Below are positions 23,975 through 32,566 of a stretch of 47,373 nt of DNA, one piece after another. Location: the NCBI GenBank assembly GCA_030681555.1, contig JAUXRW010000135.1:1-47373 (forward strand). Direction: 5' to 3'. The translations under genes and the position numbers were made by a program. This DNA comes from Acidimicrobiales bacterium (GTDB lineage Bacteria > Actinomycetota > Acidimicrobiia > Acidimicrobiales > VFJN01). The notes below the pieces were generated by a model. That model searched no databases. It saw nothing but the letters and a program-made list of their open reading frames with translations, and was not told the DNA's origin. How positions within the stretch are numbered: position 1 is the stretch's first letter; the number at the start of each line of letters is the position of its first letter.

Positions 23975-24472
23975 AGTGTGGGCGAGCTCCAGCGCAGCGC
24001 GCAGGTGGGCGATCAGCGCGTCGAGGCCCGTGGCGGCGTTGAGCCCACTCGTCGACGGCATGAGGTAGACGGGCCGCCCGCCGAGCCGTGGCTCCTGCGG
24101 ACCCGCCACCGCGGTGCGGTCGACGGCCTTGCGCCACCCCGCGAGCCCGACGATGCACACGGCACCGGGCTGCCACCGCCGGCACAGCCGGTCGAGCCGG
24201 TCGACGCCGGAGCCGTACTCCGCAGCGGTGAGCCTGTCGGCCCGGGGCGAGGCGCGAGCGACGAGGTCCGTGAAGCCGACGCCGTCGACCTCGAGGGCGT
24301 GCCGGGGATCGCGGTCGGCGGTGACGAGCCCGGCAGCCAGCGCTGCAGGCCAGAACCGGTTGCCCGGCGTGACGTAGCCCACCCCGGCCTTCGCCGCGTG
24401 GAGGCTGGGGTTGAGCCCGCACACCAGCAGCCGCATGCCCGGTCCGACGACGTCGGGCAGCGGGCGCCTCAC
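23972..24472 (-). CDS. mug: Mug-type G/T(U)-mismatch DNA glycosylase
   Basis: A 166-residue uracil-DNA-glycosylase-fold protein that should remove uracil or thymine from G mismatches. It opens PLPDVVGPGMRLLVCGLNPS, with the GLNP motif (19-22) typical of Mug. Later motifs are GNRFWPAALAAG, GFTDLVARASPRADRL and MPSTSGLNA. GTG 24472 overlaps the stop of the preceding gene by 4 nt (GTGA) and gives the canonical N-terminus. The position after a DNA-binding-like small protein and next to LLM genes suggests no special pathway beyond base excision repair. Confidence 0.85.
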   Translation of the reverse strand: MRRPLPDVVGPGMRLLVCGLNPSLHAAKAGVGYVTPGNRFWPAALAAGLVTADRDPRHALEVDGVGFTDLVARASPRADRLTAAEYGSGVDRLDRLCRRWQPGAVCIVGLAGWRKAVDRTAVAGPQEPRLGGRPVYLMPSTSGLNAATGLDALIAHLRAALELAHT

Positions 24473-24774
24473 CGGTCGAAGATGCCGAGCTGTTCGTCGC
24501 GCGACGCCCGGTCGGCGACCGGTTCCCACACCGTCCGGCCGCGCTTGCCCGTCGTCCGGATCTGCAGGCGGTCGGTCGGAAGGGCCCGCGCCGAACCCCG
24601 CTCGTCCCGGATGCCGACCGATCCGTCGCGCTCGCGACACTCCACCCGGCCCTCCTGCCAGGCTCCACCCTCGCGGCGACGGAACCGCACCCGGTCGCCG
24701 GGGCGGAGACCGATCTCCAGCAGTGCGCTGTCGGCGAGCGGTGTGGGGACGGGCCCGGTGGGCTTCCGCGTCAT
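24469..24774 (-). CDS. Small protein with SH3-like barrel features, unassigned
   Basis: A 101-residue basic protein. Its middle ([20 protein letters not shown], then [17 protein letters not shown]) alternates in a way typical of small beta-barrel nucleic-acid-binding folds. Its ends overlap both neighbours: ATG 24774 overlaps the truncated SDR stop (ATGA) and its TGA overlaps the mug start (GTGA). That tight coupling suggests joint expression with the glycosylase. The C-terminal DEQLGIFDR recalls a clamp-binding QLxxF-type motif, but this is weak. Confidence 0.55.
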   Translation of the reverse strand: MTRKPTGPVPTPLADSALLEIGLRPGDRVRFRRREGGAWQEGRVECRERDGSVGIRDERGSARALPTDRLQIRTTGKRGRTVWEPVADRASRDEQLGIFDR

Positions 24775-25055
24775 ATCGTGCCGCGCACCCGGCGCTGCAG
24801 CGTGCGCATCCCGGAGATCCACCGGTCGGGGTCGGCCGCCTTGCGCTGGACGTAGTCGGGGACCTCCGGGTGGGGGAGGATGAGGAACCGTTCCTCGGCC
24901 AGCCCGAGCCCGTCGGCCACGGCTGTGGCACCCTCGACGGTCCGGTCGACGACGGCCACCCCGGCCGCGCCCTCGGCCGCGAAGCGCTGGCACAGTGCCC
25001 GACCGATCCTGTGGGCCCCGCCGGTGACGAGGGCCACCTTCCCGTGCAGCAGCAC
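24771..25055 (-). pseudogene. Internally deleted short-chain dehydrogenase
   Basis: The 94-residue frame joins two ends of an SDR. Residues 1-52 are the N-terminal Rossmann start ([20 protein letters not shown]). Residues 55-94 look like an SDR C-terminus ([20 protein letters not shown], then [10 protein letters not shown]). The NNAG motif, the catalytic Ser-Tyr-Lys and about 150 residues between are missing, with the frame kept. It cannot be a working dehydrogenase. GTG 25055 lies 6 nt after the LLM gene stop. It remains translatable and couples to the next gene. Confidence 0.72.
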
Positions 25056-25061
25056 CTGCGC

Positions 25062-26048
25062 TCAGCCCCCGCCGACGCCGGCGCGGAGGGCGCGCTCGGC
25101 GGAGGCGCGTCGGTCGGCGCCCCACGGCAGCGGCATGAGCACCGGCACGTCGACCCCTGCGTCGGCGTAGGCCCGCATGGTGGCGAGGACCGTGTCGTCG
25201 TCGCCCATGACGTCGATGGCATCGACCATCCGTTCGGACACCGCAGCGACAGCGGCCTCCCGATCACCAGCTCCGTGGGCCTCGCGTATCGCCGCCACCT
25301 CGTCGGCGAAGCCGGCGCGCTCGAAGCTGCGGGCGTAGGAGTCGACGACGGCGTAGGAGAAGAGGTCGCGGCGGGCCAGCTCGATGCCTTCGTGGCGCTC
25401 GCACACCCCGGCGTGGACGTAGGCGTAGATCTCGGCGGCCCCGCCCGTGCGCACCTGCTGGACCGACCACGGCACGTGAGAGGCCGGGAGGTAGTTGAGC
25501 AGCACCCCGTCGGCCACCTCGCCGCCGAGGCGGAGCATGGCCGGGTTCAGCGCGCCGAGCACGACCTTCGGACGCCGATCGCCCAGCCGCACCCCCAGCC
25601 GGAACCCCTTCACCTCGTAGAAGTCGCCGGCGAAGTCCACCTTCTCCCCGGAGAGGCAGGCCTTCAGCAGGGTGACGTACTCGCGTACGCGCGCCACCGG
25701 GCGGTCGCCGTAGGGCACGCCGTGCCAGCGCTGCGTGACCACCGGGGAGGAGATCCCCACACCGAGGAGGATGTCGCGATCGGGGTGGAGGGCCTGGAGC
25801 GTGGCACCGGCCATCGCCACGACCATCGGCGTGCGCAGCTGGAGGGCGAGGACCCCGGTGCCGAGGTCGAGCGACGGCGCAGCGGCCCCGGCCGCCGCGA
25901 GGATGGAGAAGGCCTCCGGTCCGGTGGTCTCCGCCGTCCAGTACGACGCGTACCCCACCGATCCCGCCAGCGTCGCCATGTCCACTGCGGCCGCCGGACC
26001 GAGCCCCATCAGGCTGGCGAAGGTAAGGCCGGCTCGCTCCATCCCCAT
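25062..26048 (-). CDS. LLM class F420-dependent oxidoreductase
   Basis: A 328-residue luciferase-like TIM-barrel protein. It has DMATLAGSVGYASYWTAETT, LDLGTGVLALQLRTPMVVAM, DILLGVGISSPVVTQRWHG and the C-terminal DAGVDVPVLMPLPWG. ATG 26048 has a leaderless-type -10 seven bases upstream, which decides it over ATG 26042. It leads an operon of LLM enzyme, deleted SDR, small protein and mug, with overlapping or nearly overlapping joints. Cofactor F420 is inferred. Confidence 0.87.
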   Translation of the reverse strand: MGMERAGLTFASLMGLGPAAAVDMATLAGSVGYASYWTAETTGPEAFSILAAAGAAAPSLDLGTGVLALQLRTPMVVAMAGATLQALHPDRDILLGVGISSPVVTQRWHGVPYGDRPVARVREYVTLLKACLSGEKVDFAGDFYEVKGFRLGVRLGDRRPKVVLGALNPAMLRLGGEVADGVLLNYLPASHVPWSVQQVRTGGAAEIYAYVHAGVCERHEGIELARRDLFSYAVVDSYARSFERAGFADEVAAIREAHGAGDREAAVAAVSERMVDAIDVMGDDDTVLATMRAYADAGVDVPVLMPLPWGADRRASAERALRAGVGGG

Positions 26049-26055
26049 GGCGGCG

Positions 26056-26061
26056 ACCCTA
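26056..26061 (-). promoter_or_regulatory. Leaderless -10, TAGGGT
   Basis: On the minus strand TAGGGT lies 7 nt before ATG 26048. Confidence 0.55.
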
Positions 26062-26091
26062 ATCGGGGGGTGCGACGCTCCTGTCCGCGGC

Positions 26092-27504
<1,413 letters not shown>

Positions 27505-27511
27505 GAGGGGC

Positions 27512-27517
27512 AGGCTA
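27512..27517 (-). promoter_or_regulatory. Leaderless -10, TAGCCT, of the kinase
   Basis: On the minus strand TAGCCT lies 7 nt before GTG 27504. Confidence 0.6.
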
Positions 27518-27607
27518 GGGCTGGCGGGCAGGTGCCCAAACCCGGGTCCGAGCGTGGACGTTCTGTGACGAGCGTCGCCATGACGCATCGTCGCCGCACG
27601 GCGTGGG

Positions 27608-27613
27608 TAACCT
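27608..27613 (+). promoter_or_regulatory. Leaderless -10, TAACCT
   Basis: TAACCT lies 7 nt before ATG 27621, divergent from the kinase promoter across about 90 bp. Confidence 0.6.
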
Positions 27614-27620
27614 GGCGCCA

Positions 27621-27860
27621 ATGACTGAGACCGAGGACGTCATCACCACCAACGTTTCCGAGACCAGGGTGATCGACGAGGCCGTGATCGACGAGGCGCT
27701 GCGCCTCATCGACAGCGGGCTCTCCGACCTCCTCCATCGCGAGCTCGTCTCCACCGATGAGGTGTCCGACCTGCTCCTCGACGTGCGGATGATCCTGACG
27801 GCGGCCGAGCTGGCGTCCACGGGTGCCCCGCTCATCGAAGAGGCGCCCGTCGGCGCCTAG
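27621..27860 (+). CDS. Small acidic helical protein, unassigned
   Basis: A 79-residue acidic protein. The core VIDEAVIDEALRLIDSGLSD and STDEVSDLLLDVRMILT looks like two or three amphipathic helices. It is transcribed divergently from the Ser/Thr kinase, each from a leaderless-type promoter, so shared regulation is possible. I do not recognise a family. Confidence 0.6.
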   Translation: MTETEDVITTNVSETRVIDEAVIDEALRLIDSGLSDLLHRELVSTDEVSDLLLDVRMILTAAELASTGAPLIEEAPVGA

Positions 27861-27887
27861 GGCTCTCCACGCTCCCGTCCGCCCCGG

Positions 27888-28054
27888 TCAGCCGGCGGCG
27901 ATGAGTGCTGCGAACTCGGCGCGATCGCGTCCCGCAGTGCAACCGGGTCGGCGACCGCACGCCAGACGTGGAGCGTGACGTGCATCGTCGACCGACGTCG
28001 CCGTTGAGCCCCATGGCGAGCATGCCGTCGTAGGACATGGGTCAGGTTCCAGGC
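27888..28054 (-). pseudogene. C-terminal remnant of a wax ester synthase/DGAT (WS/DGAT)
   Basis: Three minus-strand frames read in order give a WS/DGAT C-terminus. First comes WNLT (near 28050), then one frame over MSYDGMLAMGLNGDV (27998-28040). VADPVALRDAIA follows in another frame and EFAALIAAG ends with TGA at 27888. The MSYDG..GL.GD pattern is the conserved end of this family, which makes wax esters and triacylglycerol. At least two or three small indels break it, and the catalytic HHxxxDG half is absent. It fills most of the gap 27861-28115. Confidence 0.65.
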
Positions 28055-28115
28055 CTCCGGTCGGGCCTCGGTCATCCGACGCCGGCGTGGAGCGGTCGTT
28101 CGCGGGGCTCCCGTG

Positions 28116-28733
28116 CTACCGGGGGATCGACGTGTGCTTGAACTCGTTGAGGTCGGTCCAGGTCATCAGGTCGAGCACCCGCTCGATCGTGCGGGTGGCG
28201 TGGGCGCCGTCGCCCTCGGGTCGGTCCATGATGCGGGCGAACACGGCCTGGTCGCCGAGGAGGAAGGTGGGCACCCCCCAGGCGGCGTGCTCCTTCACGG
28301 AGGCCTCGTGCTCCTGGCGGACGGTGAGCAGCGGATCGCCCGTGGCGATCGCGGCAAACACTGCGTCGGCGTCGACGCCGACCCCGAGGAGAGCATCGCG
28401 CACGGAGGCCTCGTTGCGGAGGTGGCCGCCGTGGTCGTGCCGGAGCGCGAAGAGGGCCTCGTGGGCGTCGAGGAAGCGGTCGGGCCGGGTGTCGCGGACG
28501 ACCACGCCCGCCTGGAGGGCGAGCAGGCCGGTGTCGTCCTGGGGCCGCTCCCAGATGTCGGGCTCGCCCTCGACGACATGGACCTGGCCCAGCGAGAAGG
28601 CGACGAAGCGGACGTCCCACGCTGCGCCGGCGCGCAGGCCGGCCACCAGGTGCTCGTGGACGTTCCGCGCGAAGGGGCAGCGGTAGTCCCAGGTGACGGC
28701 GAAGGCGGTGGCGGGCGAGGGGTCGGTGGTCAC
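28116..28733 (-). CDS. DsbA-family thioredoxin-fold protein
   Basis: A 205-residue cytosolic-looking protein with no signal peptide. The active-site region is TWDYRCPFARNVHEHL (Cys19), giving CPFA in place of CxxC; only one cysteine remains, as in FrnE-like and some mycothiol-linked members. An inserted helical domain (about 60-155) and the cis-Pro loop GVPTFLLGDQAVF are typical. It probably transfers electrons with a low-molecular-weight thiol such as mycothiol; that is inference. The start is GTG with AGGA nearby. The 3' neighbour is the PAP2 gene on the same strand side. Confidence 0.83.
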   Translation of the reverse strand: MTTDPSPATAFAVTWDYRCPFARNVHEHLVAGLRAGAAWDVRFVAFSLGQVHVVEGEPDIWERPQDDTGLLALQAGVVVRDTRPDRFLDAHEALFALRHDHGGHLRNEASVRDALLGVGVDADAVFAAIATGDPLLTVRQEHEASVKEHAAWGVPTFLLGDQAVFARIMDRPEGDGAHATRTIERVLDLMTWTDLNEFKHTSIPR

Positions 28734-28772
28734 GGTCCTGCCAACCGGCGCCGCCGGGCGAGCATTCCCCCG

Positions 28773-29312
28773 TCAGCTCGCCCACACCTTGTTGGCCACC
28801 GCCGCCATCCCGGCGCCGAGGAGCGCGCCCGCCACGACGTCGGTGGGGTGGTGGATGCGCACGTACACCCGGCTCGTGGCCACCACCGCGGCGACGCCGT
28901 AATACAGCGGCCAGAGGGGGTCGCCCCGCGCCGCGAGGATGCCGGCAGCGGTGAAGGCCGAGCTGGCGTGGCCCGACGGGAAGCTGCTGGTGCGGGGCGT
29001 GCGAAGCCGGTGCGGGCGCGGGTCGACGCCCTGCCAGACCGGGCGGCGGCGCCGGAAGAGGCGCTTCACGCCCATGTTCACAACGACGGACTCGACGCCG
29101 AGGAAGGCGGACAGACGGACGGCCGACGCCGGCGACCGACCGGGGAGCAGGGCCTGCCCGGATCCGATGAGGTGCCAGATGAGCGACCAGTCGCCCAGCT
29201 CGGAGGCGCCGTACATGACGCGGTCCACCGTGCGGTGGCCGCGGACCCTGTCGATGTGGAGCTCAACGGCGTCGTCGAACCGAGCGGCGAGCTCCTTCGC
29301 TCTCTGCAGCAT
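28773..29312 (-). CDS. PAP2-superfamily membrane phosphatase
   Basis: A 179-residue integral membrane acid phosphatase of the type-2 phosphatidic acid phosphatase family. It has KRLFRRRRP (Lys83, Arg90, Pro91), SSFPSGHASSAF (PSGH 112-115) and SRVYVRIHHPTDV (Arg148, His154, Asp158), the three canonical motifs. It should dephosphorylate lipid phosphates or polyprenyl diphosphates at the membrane. ATG 29312 lies 2 nt after the stop of the RecB-like gene, indicating an operon. Confidence 0.88.
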   Translation of the reverse strand: MLQRAKELAARFDDAVELHIDRVRGHRTVDRVMYGASELGDWSLIWHLIGSGQALLPGRSPASAVRLSAFLGVESVVVNMGVKRLFRRRRPVWQGVDPRPHRLRTPRTSSFPSGHASSAFTAAGILAARGDPLWPLYYGVAAVVATSRVYVRIHHPTDVVAGALLGAGMAAVANKVWAS

Positions 29313-29314
29313 GC

Positions 29315-30124
29315 TCAGGCGGTCAGCTGCAACCGGTGGGCGTCGGCCAGGCCGATGTCGCCGCCGAACGACGGGCAGTAGGCCTTGAAGCCGCACCAGT
29401 CGCACAAGCGTGAGGGGTTGGGCCGGAAGTCCTCGCGCTCGCAGGCGCGCTCGACAGCCGTCCAGACGGCGGCCAGCTTGCGCTCGACCCCGCGCGTCGA
29501 CCGGTCGGTCGGGATCGAGATGATGGCAACGGGATCCGCCAGGTACAGCAGCTGCACGCGGGCCGGGCGTCGGCCGAAGAGCCGCTCGCACAGGAGCGAG
29601 TAGAACGCGACCCCGGCGAGGCGCTGCTGCTCCTGACGCTCGCCCGGGGCCCGGCCCGTCTTGTAGTCGGTCACGACGAGCGCGCCATCGGCGTCGAGCT
29701 CCAGCCGGTCGATGATGCCGCGGAGGTGCACGCCCGCCAGCTCGACCTCGAGCTTGAGCTCGATGCCGATCGGGGTGATCGTCGTCGGGTCCTCCAGGAG
29801 GAAGTACTTGTCGAGCAGCGTCGCCGCGTCGGAGCAGAACGTGGCCCGGGCCTCATCGTCGAGCTCCAGCATCGTGTACTCGGGGTCGTCCTCTAGCGCG
29901 TCGATCGCCTCGGCGAGACAGACGGTGGCGGCCGCTCGCGTGCGGACCGCAGGCTCGAGGGTGAAGAGCCGCTCGAGGGCGGCGTGGACCAGCGACCCAC
30001 GGGTGGCGGCCACGGACGGCGGCGCCGGCAGCCGGTCGATGGCCGAGAAGCGGAACGCCAGTGCGCAGTCCGTGAACGACGTCACCTTCGACGGCGAGAG
30101 GCTCGTGGGAAGCGGCAGGGCCAT
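29315..30124 (-). CDS. RecB/Cas4-type PD-(D/E)XK nuclease with Fe-S cluster motif
   Basis: A 269-residue nuclease. Motifs in order are SFTDCALAFRF (Cys20), GSLVHAALERLF (His47), GIIDRLE (Asp139), VVTDYKTG (Asp153, Lys155) and CDWCGFKAYC (Cys241, Cys244, Cys250). One early and three late cysteines match the 4Fe-4S staple of AddB and Cas4 nucleases. There are no CRISPR genes nearby, so a role in recombination or repair is more likely. ATG 30124 has a leaderless-type -10 six bases upstream. Confidence 0.88.
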   Translation of the reverse strand: MALPLPTSLSPSKVTSFTDCALAFRFSAIDRLPAPPSVAATRGSLVHAALERLFTLEPAVRTRAAATVCLAEAIDALEDDPEYTMLELDDEARATFCSDAATLLDKYFLLEDPTTITPIGIELKLEVELAGVHLRGIIDRLELDADGALVVTDYKTGRAPGERQEQQRLAGVAFYSLLCERLFGRRPARVQLLYLADPVAIISIPTDRSTRGVERKLAAVWTAVERACEREDFRPNPSRLCDWCGFKAYCPSFGGDIGLADAHRLQLTA

Positions 30125-30130
30125 GTGTGC

Positions 30131-30136
30131 AGGCTA
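30131..30136 (-). promoter_or_regulatory. Leaderless -10, TAGCCT
   Basis: On the minus strand TAGCCT lies 6 nt before ATG 30124. Confidence 0.6.
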
Positions 30137-30176
30137 CGCGTGCGGTGTGACATCCCGTGGGACGCCGGCCGGCCGC

Positions 30177-31010
30177 TCACAGGCCGAGGGCGAAGGCCTG
30201 CACCGCAGCCGCCACGCGGGCGGGCGCCTCCAGCGGACCGAAGTGGCCGAGGTGCGCGAAGCGCTCGAGCCGGCCGTTCGGGAGCGCCCCGACGACCGAC
30301 GGCGCGAAGGCGACCGGCCCGGAAGCGTCGTCGCCCACCGCGACCACCACCGGACAGCGCACCTCGCCCAGGCTGGCGAAGGCGTCGTGCCCCCCGGCGT
30401 TGCGGTACACCCGGGCCTCGTCGGCCGGCCGGCACACGAGGTGCACCGACCCGTCCTCACCCTGCGTCAGCCCGTGCCGGACGTAGGCGTGCAGCGCGTC
30501 GGCCCGCAACTGGTTGAGCGGCGGTTTCGACGCGTAGTTGGCCAGTGCCTCGGCGTGCGACGGAAAGGACGGGCGGCGTCGGACCGCCGCGTTCGCCATC
30601 GGGTCAGCCGGGTCGGTGCGGAGTCGCTGGGGCGAGACGATCGGCTCGTAGAGGAACAGCCCGGCGAACGTGCCCGGACGCGCCTGTTCTGCGAGCACGA
30701 GCGCGGCGCCGCCCATCGAGTGGCCGACGCCGAGCACCTGCCCGGCGGGGAGCCCGAGGCCGTCGACCGCCGTGAGCACGTCCGTGCAGAATTCGGTCCA
30801 CTCGAGGGGCTGCTCCGCGGGGACCACCGAGGTGCCGTGGGCCCGGAAGTCGATCGCCCATCGCTCGAGGTCGGGGCCGAGGGCGGTCGCGAAGGGCTCC
30901 CACATCGCGCCGTGGAAGCCGGTGGCGTGGCACAGCAGCGCGGGACGGCCTGCGCCACCGAGCTCGTGCACGGCGAGGGTGACGCCGTCGACGGTGGCGA
31001 GCGAGCGCAT
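30177..31010 (-). CDS. Alpha/beta hydrolase
   Basis: A 277-residue alpha/beta-hydrolase-fold esterase or related enzyme. It has the oxyanion region LLCHATGFHGAMWEPF, the nucleophile elbow GVGHSMGGAAL (Ser98), an acid-loop VVAVGDDASG and the catalytic His in FAHLGHFGPLEAP (about 255). All three catalytic elements are present. The substrate cannot be inferred. GAGG lies seven bases before ATG 31010. Confidence 0.85.
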   Translation of the reverse strand: MRSLATVDGVTLAVHELGGAGRPALLCHATGFHGAMWEPFATALGPDLERWAIDFRAHGTSVVPAEQPLEWTEFCTDVLTAVDGLGLPAGQVLGVGHSMGGAALVLAEQARPGTFAGLFLYEPIVSPQRLRTDPADPMANAAVRRRPSFPSHAEALANYASKPPLNQLRADALHAYVRHGLTQGEDGSVHLVCRPADEARVYRNAGGHDAFASLGEVRCPVVVAVGDDASGPVAFAPSVVGALPNGRLERFAHLGHFGPLEAPARVAAAVQAFALGL

Positions 31011-31065
31011 CCCGCATCCTCGCCCGAGCCCGCCTCGGGGTGCGAAGTGACGTCCGCCCAGCCAA

Positions 31066-31071
31066 TAGGGT
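31066..31071 (+). promoter_or_regulatory. Leaderless -10, TAGGGT
   Basis: TAGGGT lies 7 nt before ATG 31079. Confidence 0.6.
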
Positions 31072-31078
31072 CATTGCC

Positions 31079-31474
31079 ATGGCGAGCGAGGACACGGCGG
31101 ACGAAGCGGCGGTGCGGGCCGCCCACCGTGCCTTCTACGACGCCTTCGAGGAGCGGGATCTCGACGCCATGTCCGAGGTCTGGGAGCACAGCGACCGCAT
31201 CGTCTGCACCCACCCGGGCTGGCGCACGCTCCGCGGCTGGGGCGCGGTGTCCGGCTCGTGGTTCGCGCTGTTCGGGGGCCCGAACCCGCTGCAGTTCATC
31301 CTCACCGACGAGGTCGTCGCCGTCGCCGGCGACGTGGCCTGGGTCTCGGTCGACGAGAACCTGATCGGCCCCGACCTCGGTGCGACCGTGGCCGCCCTGA
31401 ACGTCTTCCAGCGCGACGGCGGGCGCTGGCGGCTCGTCGCCCACCATGGCTCGCCGGTGTCGCAGCAGGGCTGA
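31079..31474 (+). CDS. SnoaL/NTF2-like domain protein
   Basis: A 131-residue protein of the cone-shaped NTF2/SnoaL-like fold. AAVRAAHRAFYDAFEERDLDAM begins it, SDRIVCTHPGWRTLRGWGAV and WRLVAHHGSPV follow. The CTHPGW...G and HHGS parts are conserved in a small actinobacterial subfamily. Members bind or convert small molecules; the role here is unknown. It is the first of two plus-strand genes ending with a TetR regulator. Confidence 0.75.
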   Translation: MASEDTADEAAVRAAHRAFYDAFEERDLDAMSEVWEHSDRIVCTHPGWRTLRGWGAVSGSWFALFGGPNPLQFILTDEVVAVAGDVAWVSVDENLIGPDLGATVAALNVFQRDGGRWRLVAHHGSPVSQQG

Positions 31475-31492
31475 ACGTAGACTGCACGCGCC

Positions 31493-32089
31493 GTGCAACA
31501 AGAGACCTCGACCGCCCCCATCGACGGCCGCACCATGCGGTCCTTGCGCACCCGAGAGGCCATCGTCGACGCCACGGTCGCCCTCCTCGAGCAGGGCGAC
31601 CTCCGCCCGACCGCACCGAGGGTGGCCGAGGCGGCATCGGTGTCGGTGCGCTCGATCTTCCAGCACTTCGATGACCTCGAGCGCCTGCACGCCGCCGTGG
31701 CGGAGCGCCTCGTTGGGCGCGTGTCCCTGCTCGTCGTCCCGATCCCGCCGGACCTCCCGTTCGAGGAGCGGCTCGAGCGGTTCGTGCACCAGCGGTCGCT
31801 GCTCCTGGAGGCGGTCAGCCCCATCCGCCGCGCCGCCGACGTGCACGGCCCCTTCTCCAGCGAGATCACGGCCAGGTTGCAGGCCGGTCAGGCCTTCCTG
31901 CGCGAGGAGCTCGTGCGCACCTTCTCGACCGAGCTCGACGCGGCCGGGGCGGACCGCGACGAGGTGCTCGACGCGCTCGACGCCGCGCTCTCGTGGCGCA
32001 CCTGGGAGGGGATGCGGGCCGGCCTCGGCCGAGACCAGCCCTGGGCCGAGCAGGTCCTCCGGCGCCTCGCCCGCGCCGTCCTCGCCTGA
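31493..32089 (+). CDS. TetR-family transcriptional regulator
   Basis: A 198-residue repressor-type protein. The helix-turn-helix lies in residues 17-62 (TREAIVDATVALLEQGDLRP, then VAEAASVSVRSIFQHFDDLE). The helical C-terminus should bind an effector. It follows the SnoaL-like gene by 18 nt and is divergent from nothing, so its target is not obvious. A TAGACT lies 9 nt before GTG 31493. The palindrome at 23961-23974 is one possible target in this window, purely by form. Confidence 0.88.
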   Translation: MQQETSTAPIDGRTMRSLRTREAIVDATVALLEQGDLRPTAPRVAEAASVSVRSIFQHFDDLERLHAAVAERLVGRVSLLVVPIPPDLPFEERLERFVHQRSLLLEAVSPIRRAADVHGPFSSEITARLQAGQAFLREELVRTFSTELDAAGADRDEVLDALDAALSWRTWEGMRAGLGRDQPWAEQVLRRLARAVLA

Positions 32090-32136
32090 TCCGTCTGCCC
32101 CCCGCTGCGACACCTGCGGCGTTCTTGCGCTCCCAT

Positions 32137-32151
32137 CCGCCGTCAGGCGGC
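32137..32151 (+). terminator. Weak stem-loop after the TetR gene
   Basis: CGCCG and CGGCG flank TCAGG, a 5-bp GC stem about 48 nt after the TetR stop. No U-run follows. Confidence 0.25.
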
Positions 32152-32195
32152 GTCTCACAGTGCAGGAACGCGGCCGTTCGCTGGATGTTCGGGCA

Positions 32196-32309
32196 CCTGC
32201 CGTTCACGGCCACCAGCGCGCCGCCGGGCCAGCTCGAGGGCGTGCGAGTGTCCGGGACCACCTCCGCCGCCCGTGATGATCGCCCCCGGCCGTCGAAACC
32301 GAGATCAAC
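32196..32309 (-). pseudogene. N-terminal remnant of a short-chain dehydrogenase
   Basis: The minus strand reads VDLGFDGR from 32309. After a one-base loss it continues IITGGGGGPGHSHALELAR, the nucleotide-binding start of an SDR. After a second shift it gives GALVAVNGR, the second strand (usually GAxVVVND). Nothing after this continues an SDR. It lies in the 315-bp gap 32090-32404, which otherwise looks noncoding. Confidence 0.62.
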
Positions 32310-32404
32310 CGTGCCTGCTCCTGTCGCACCTGCGCGCTGTGCCGGGGTCGGCGGACGGTTCGGAGCGTTGCGCGCCTGCCGGAGGGTTCGAGTCGGCCCG
32401 CCGG

Positions 32405-32566
32405 CTAGCGCGGGCGGGAGCGGTGGTCGAAGAAGGAGGCCAGCGCGAGCACGAGGTAGGTGGCCCCGACGCAGATCGTGAGCGTGCGGAACTCCTCCTC
32501 CGCGAGCGGGACCAGCACAGCGCAGATGAGGGCTGCGAGGGCGAAGAAGGCGGCGCGACGGTCCAT
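32405..32566 (-). CDS. Small membrane protein coupled to PiT
   Basis: A 53-residue protein with two hydrophobic stretches (FFALAALICAVLVPLAEEEF, then YLVLALASFF) and a basic end. ATG 32566 overlaps the PiT stop by one base (TGATG), indicating translational reinitiation. It may be an accessory subunit of the phosphate transporter, but no family is recognised. Confidence 0.6.
   Translation of the reverse strand: MDRRAAFFALAALICAVLVPLAEEEFRTLTICVGATYLVLALASFFDHRSRPR

Noticed and set aside
32384-32394. GGTTCGAGTC as a tRNA T-arm
   Set aside because: The flanking five bases on each side do not pair, and no acceptor, D or anticodon stem is found around it.
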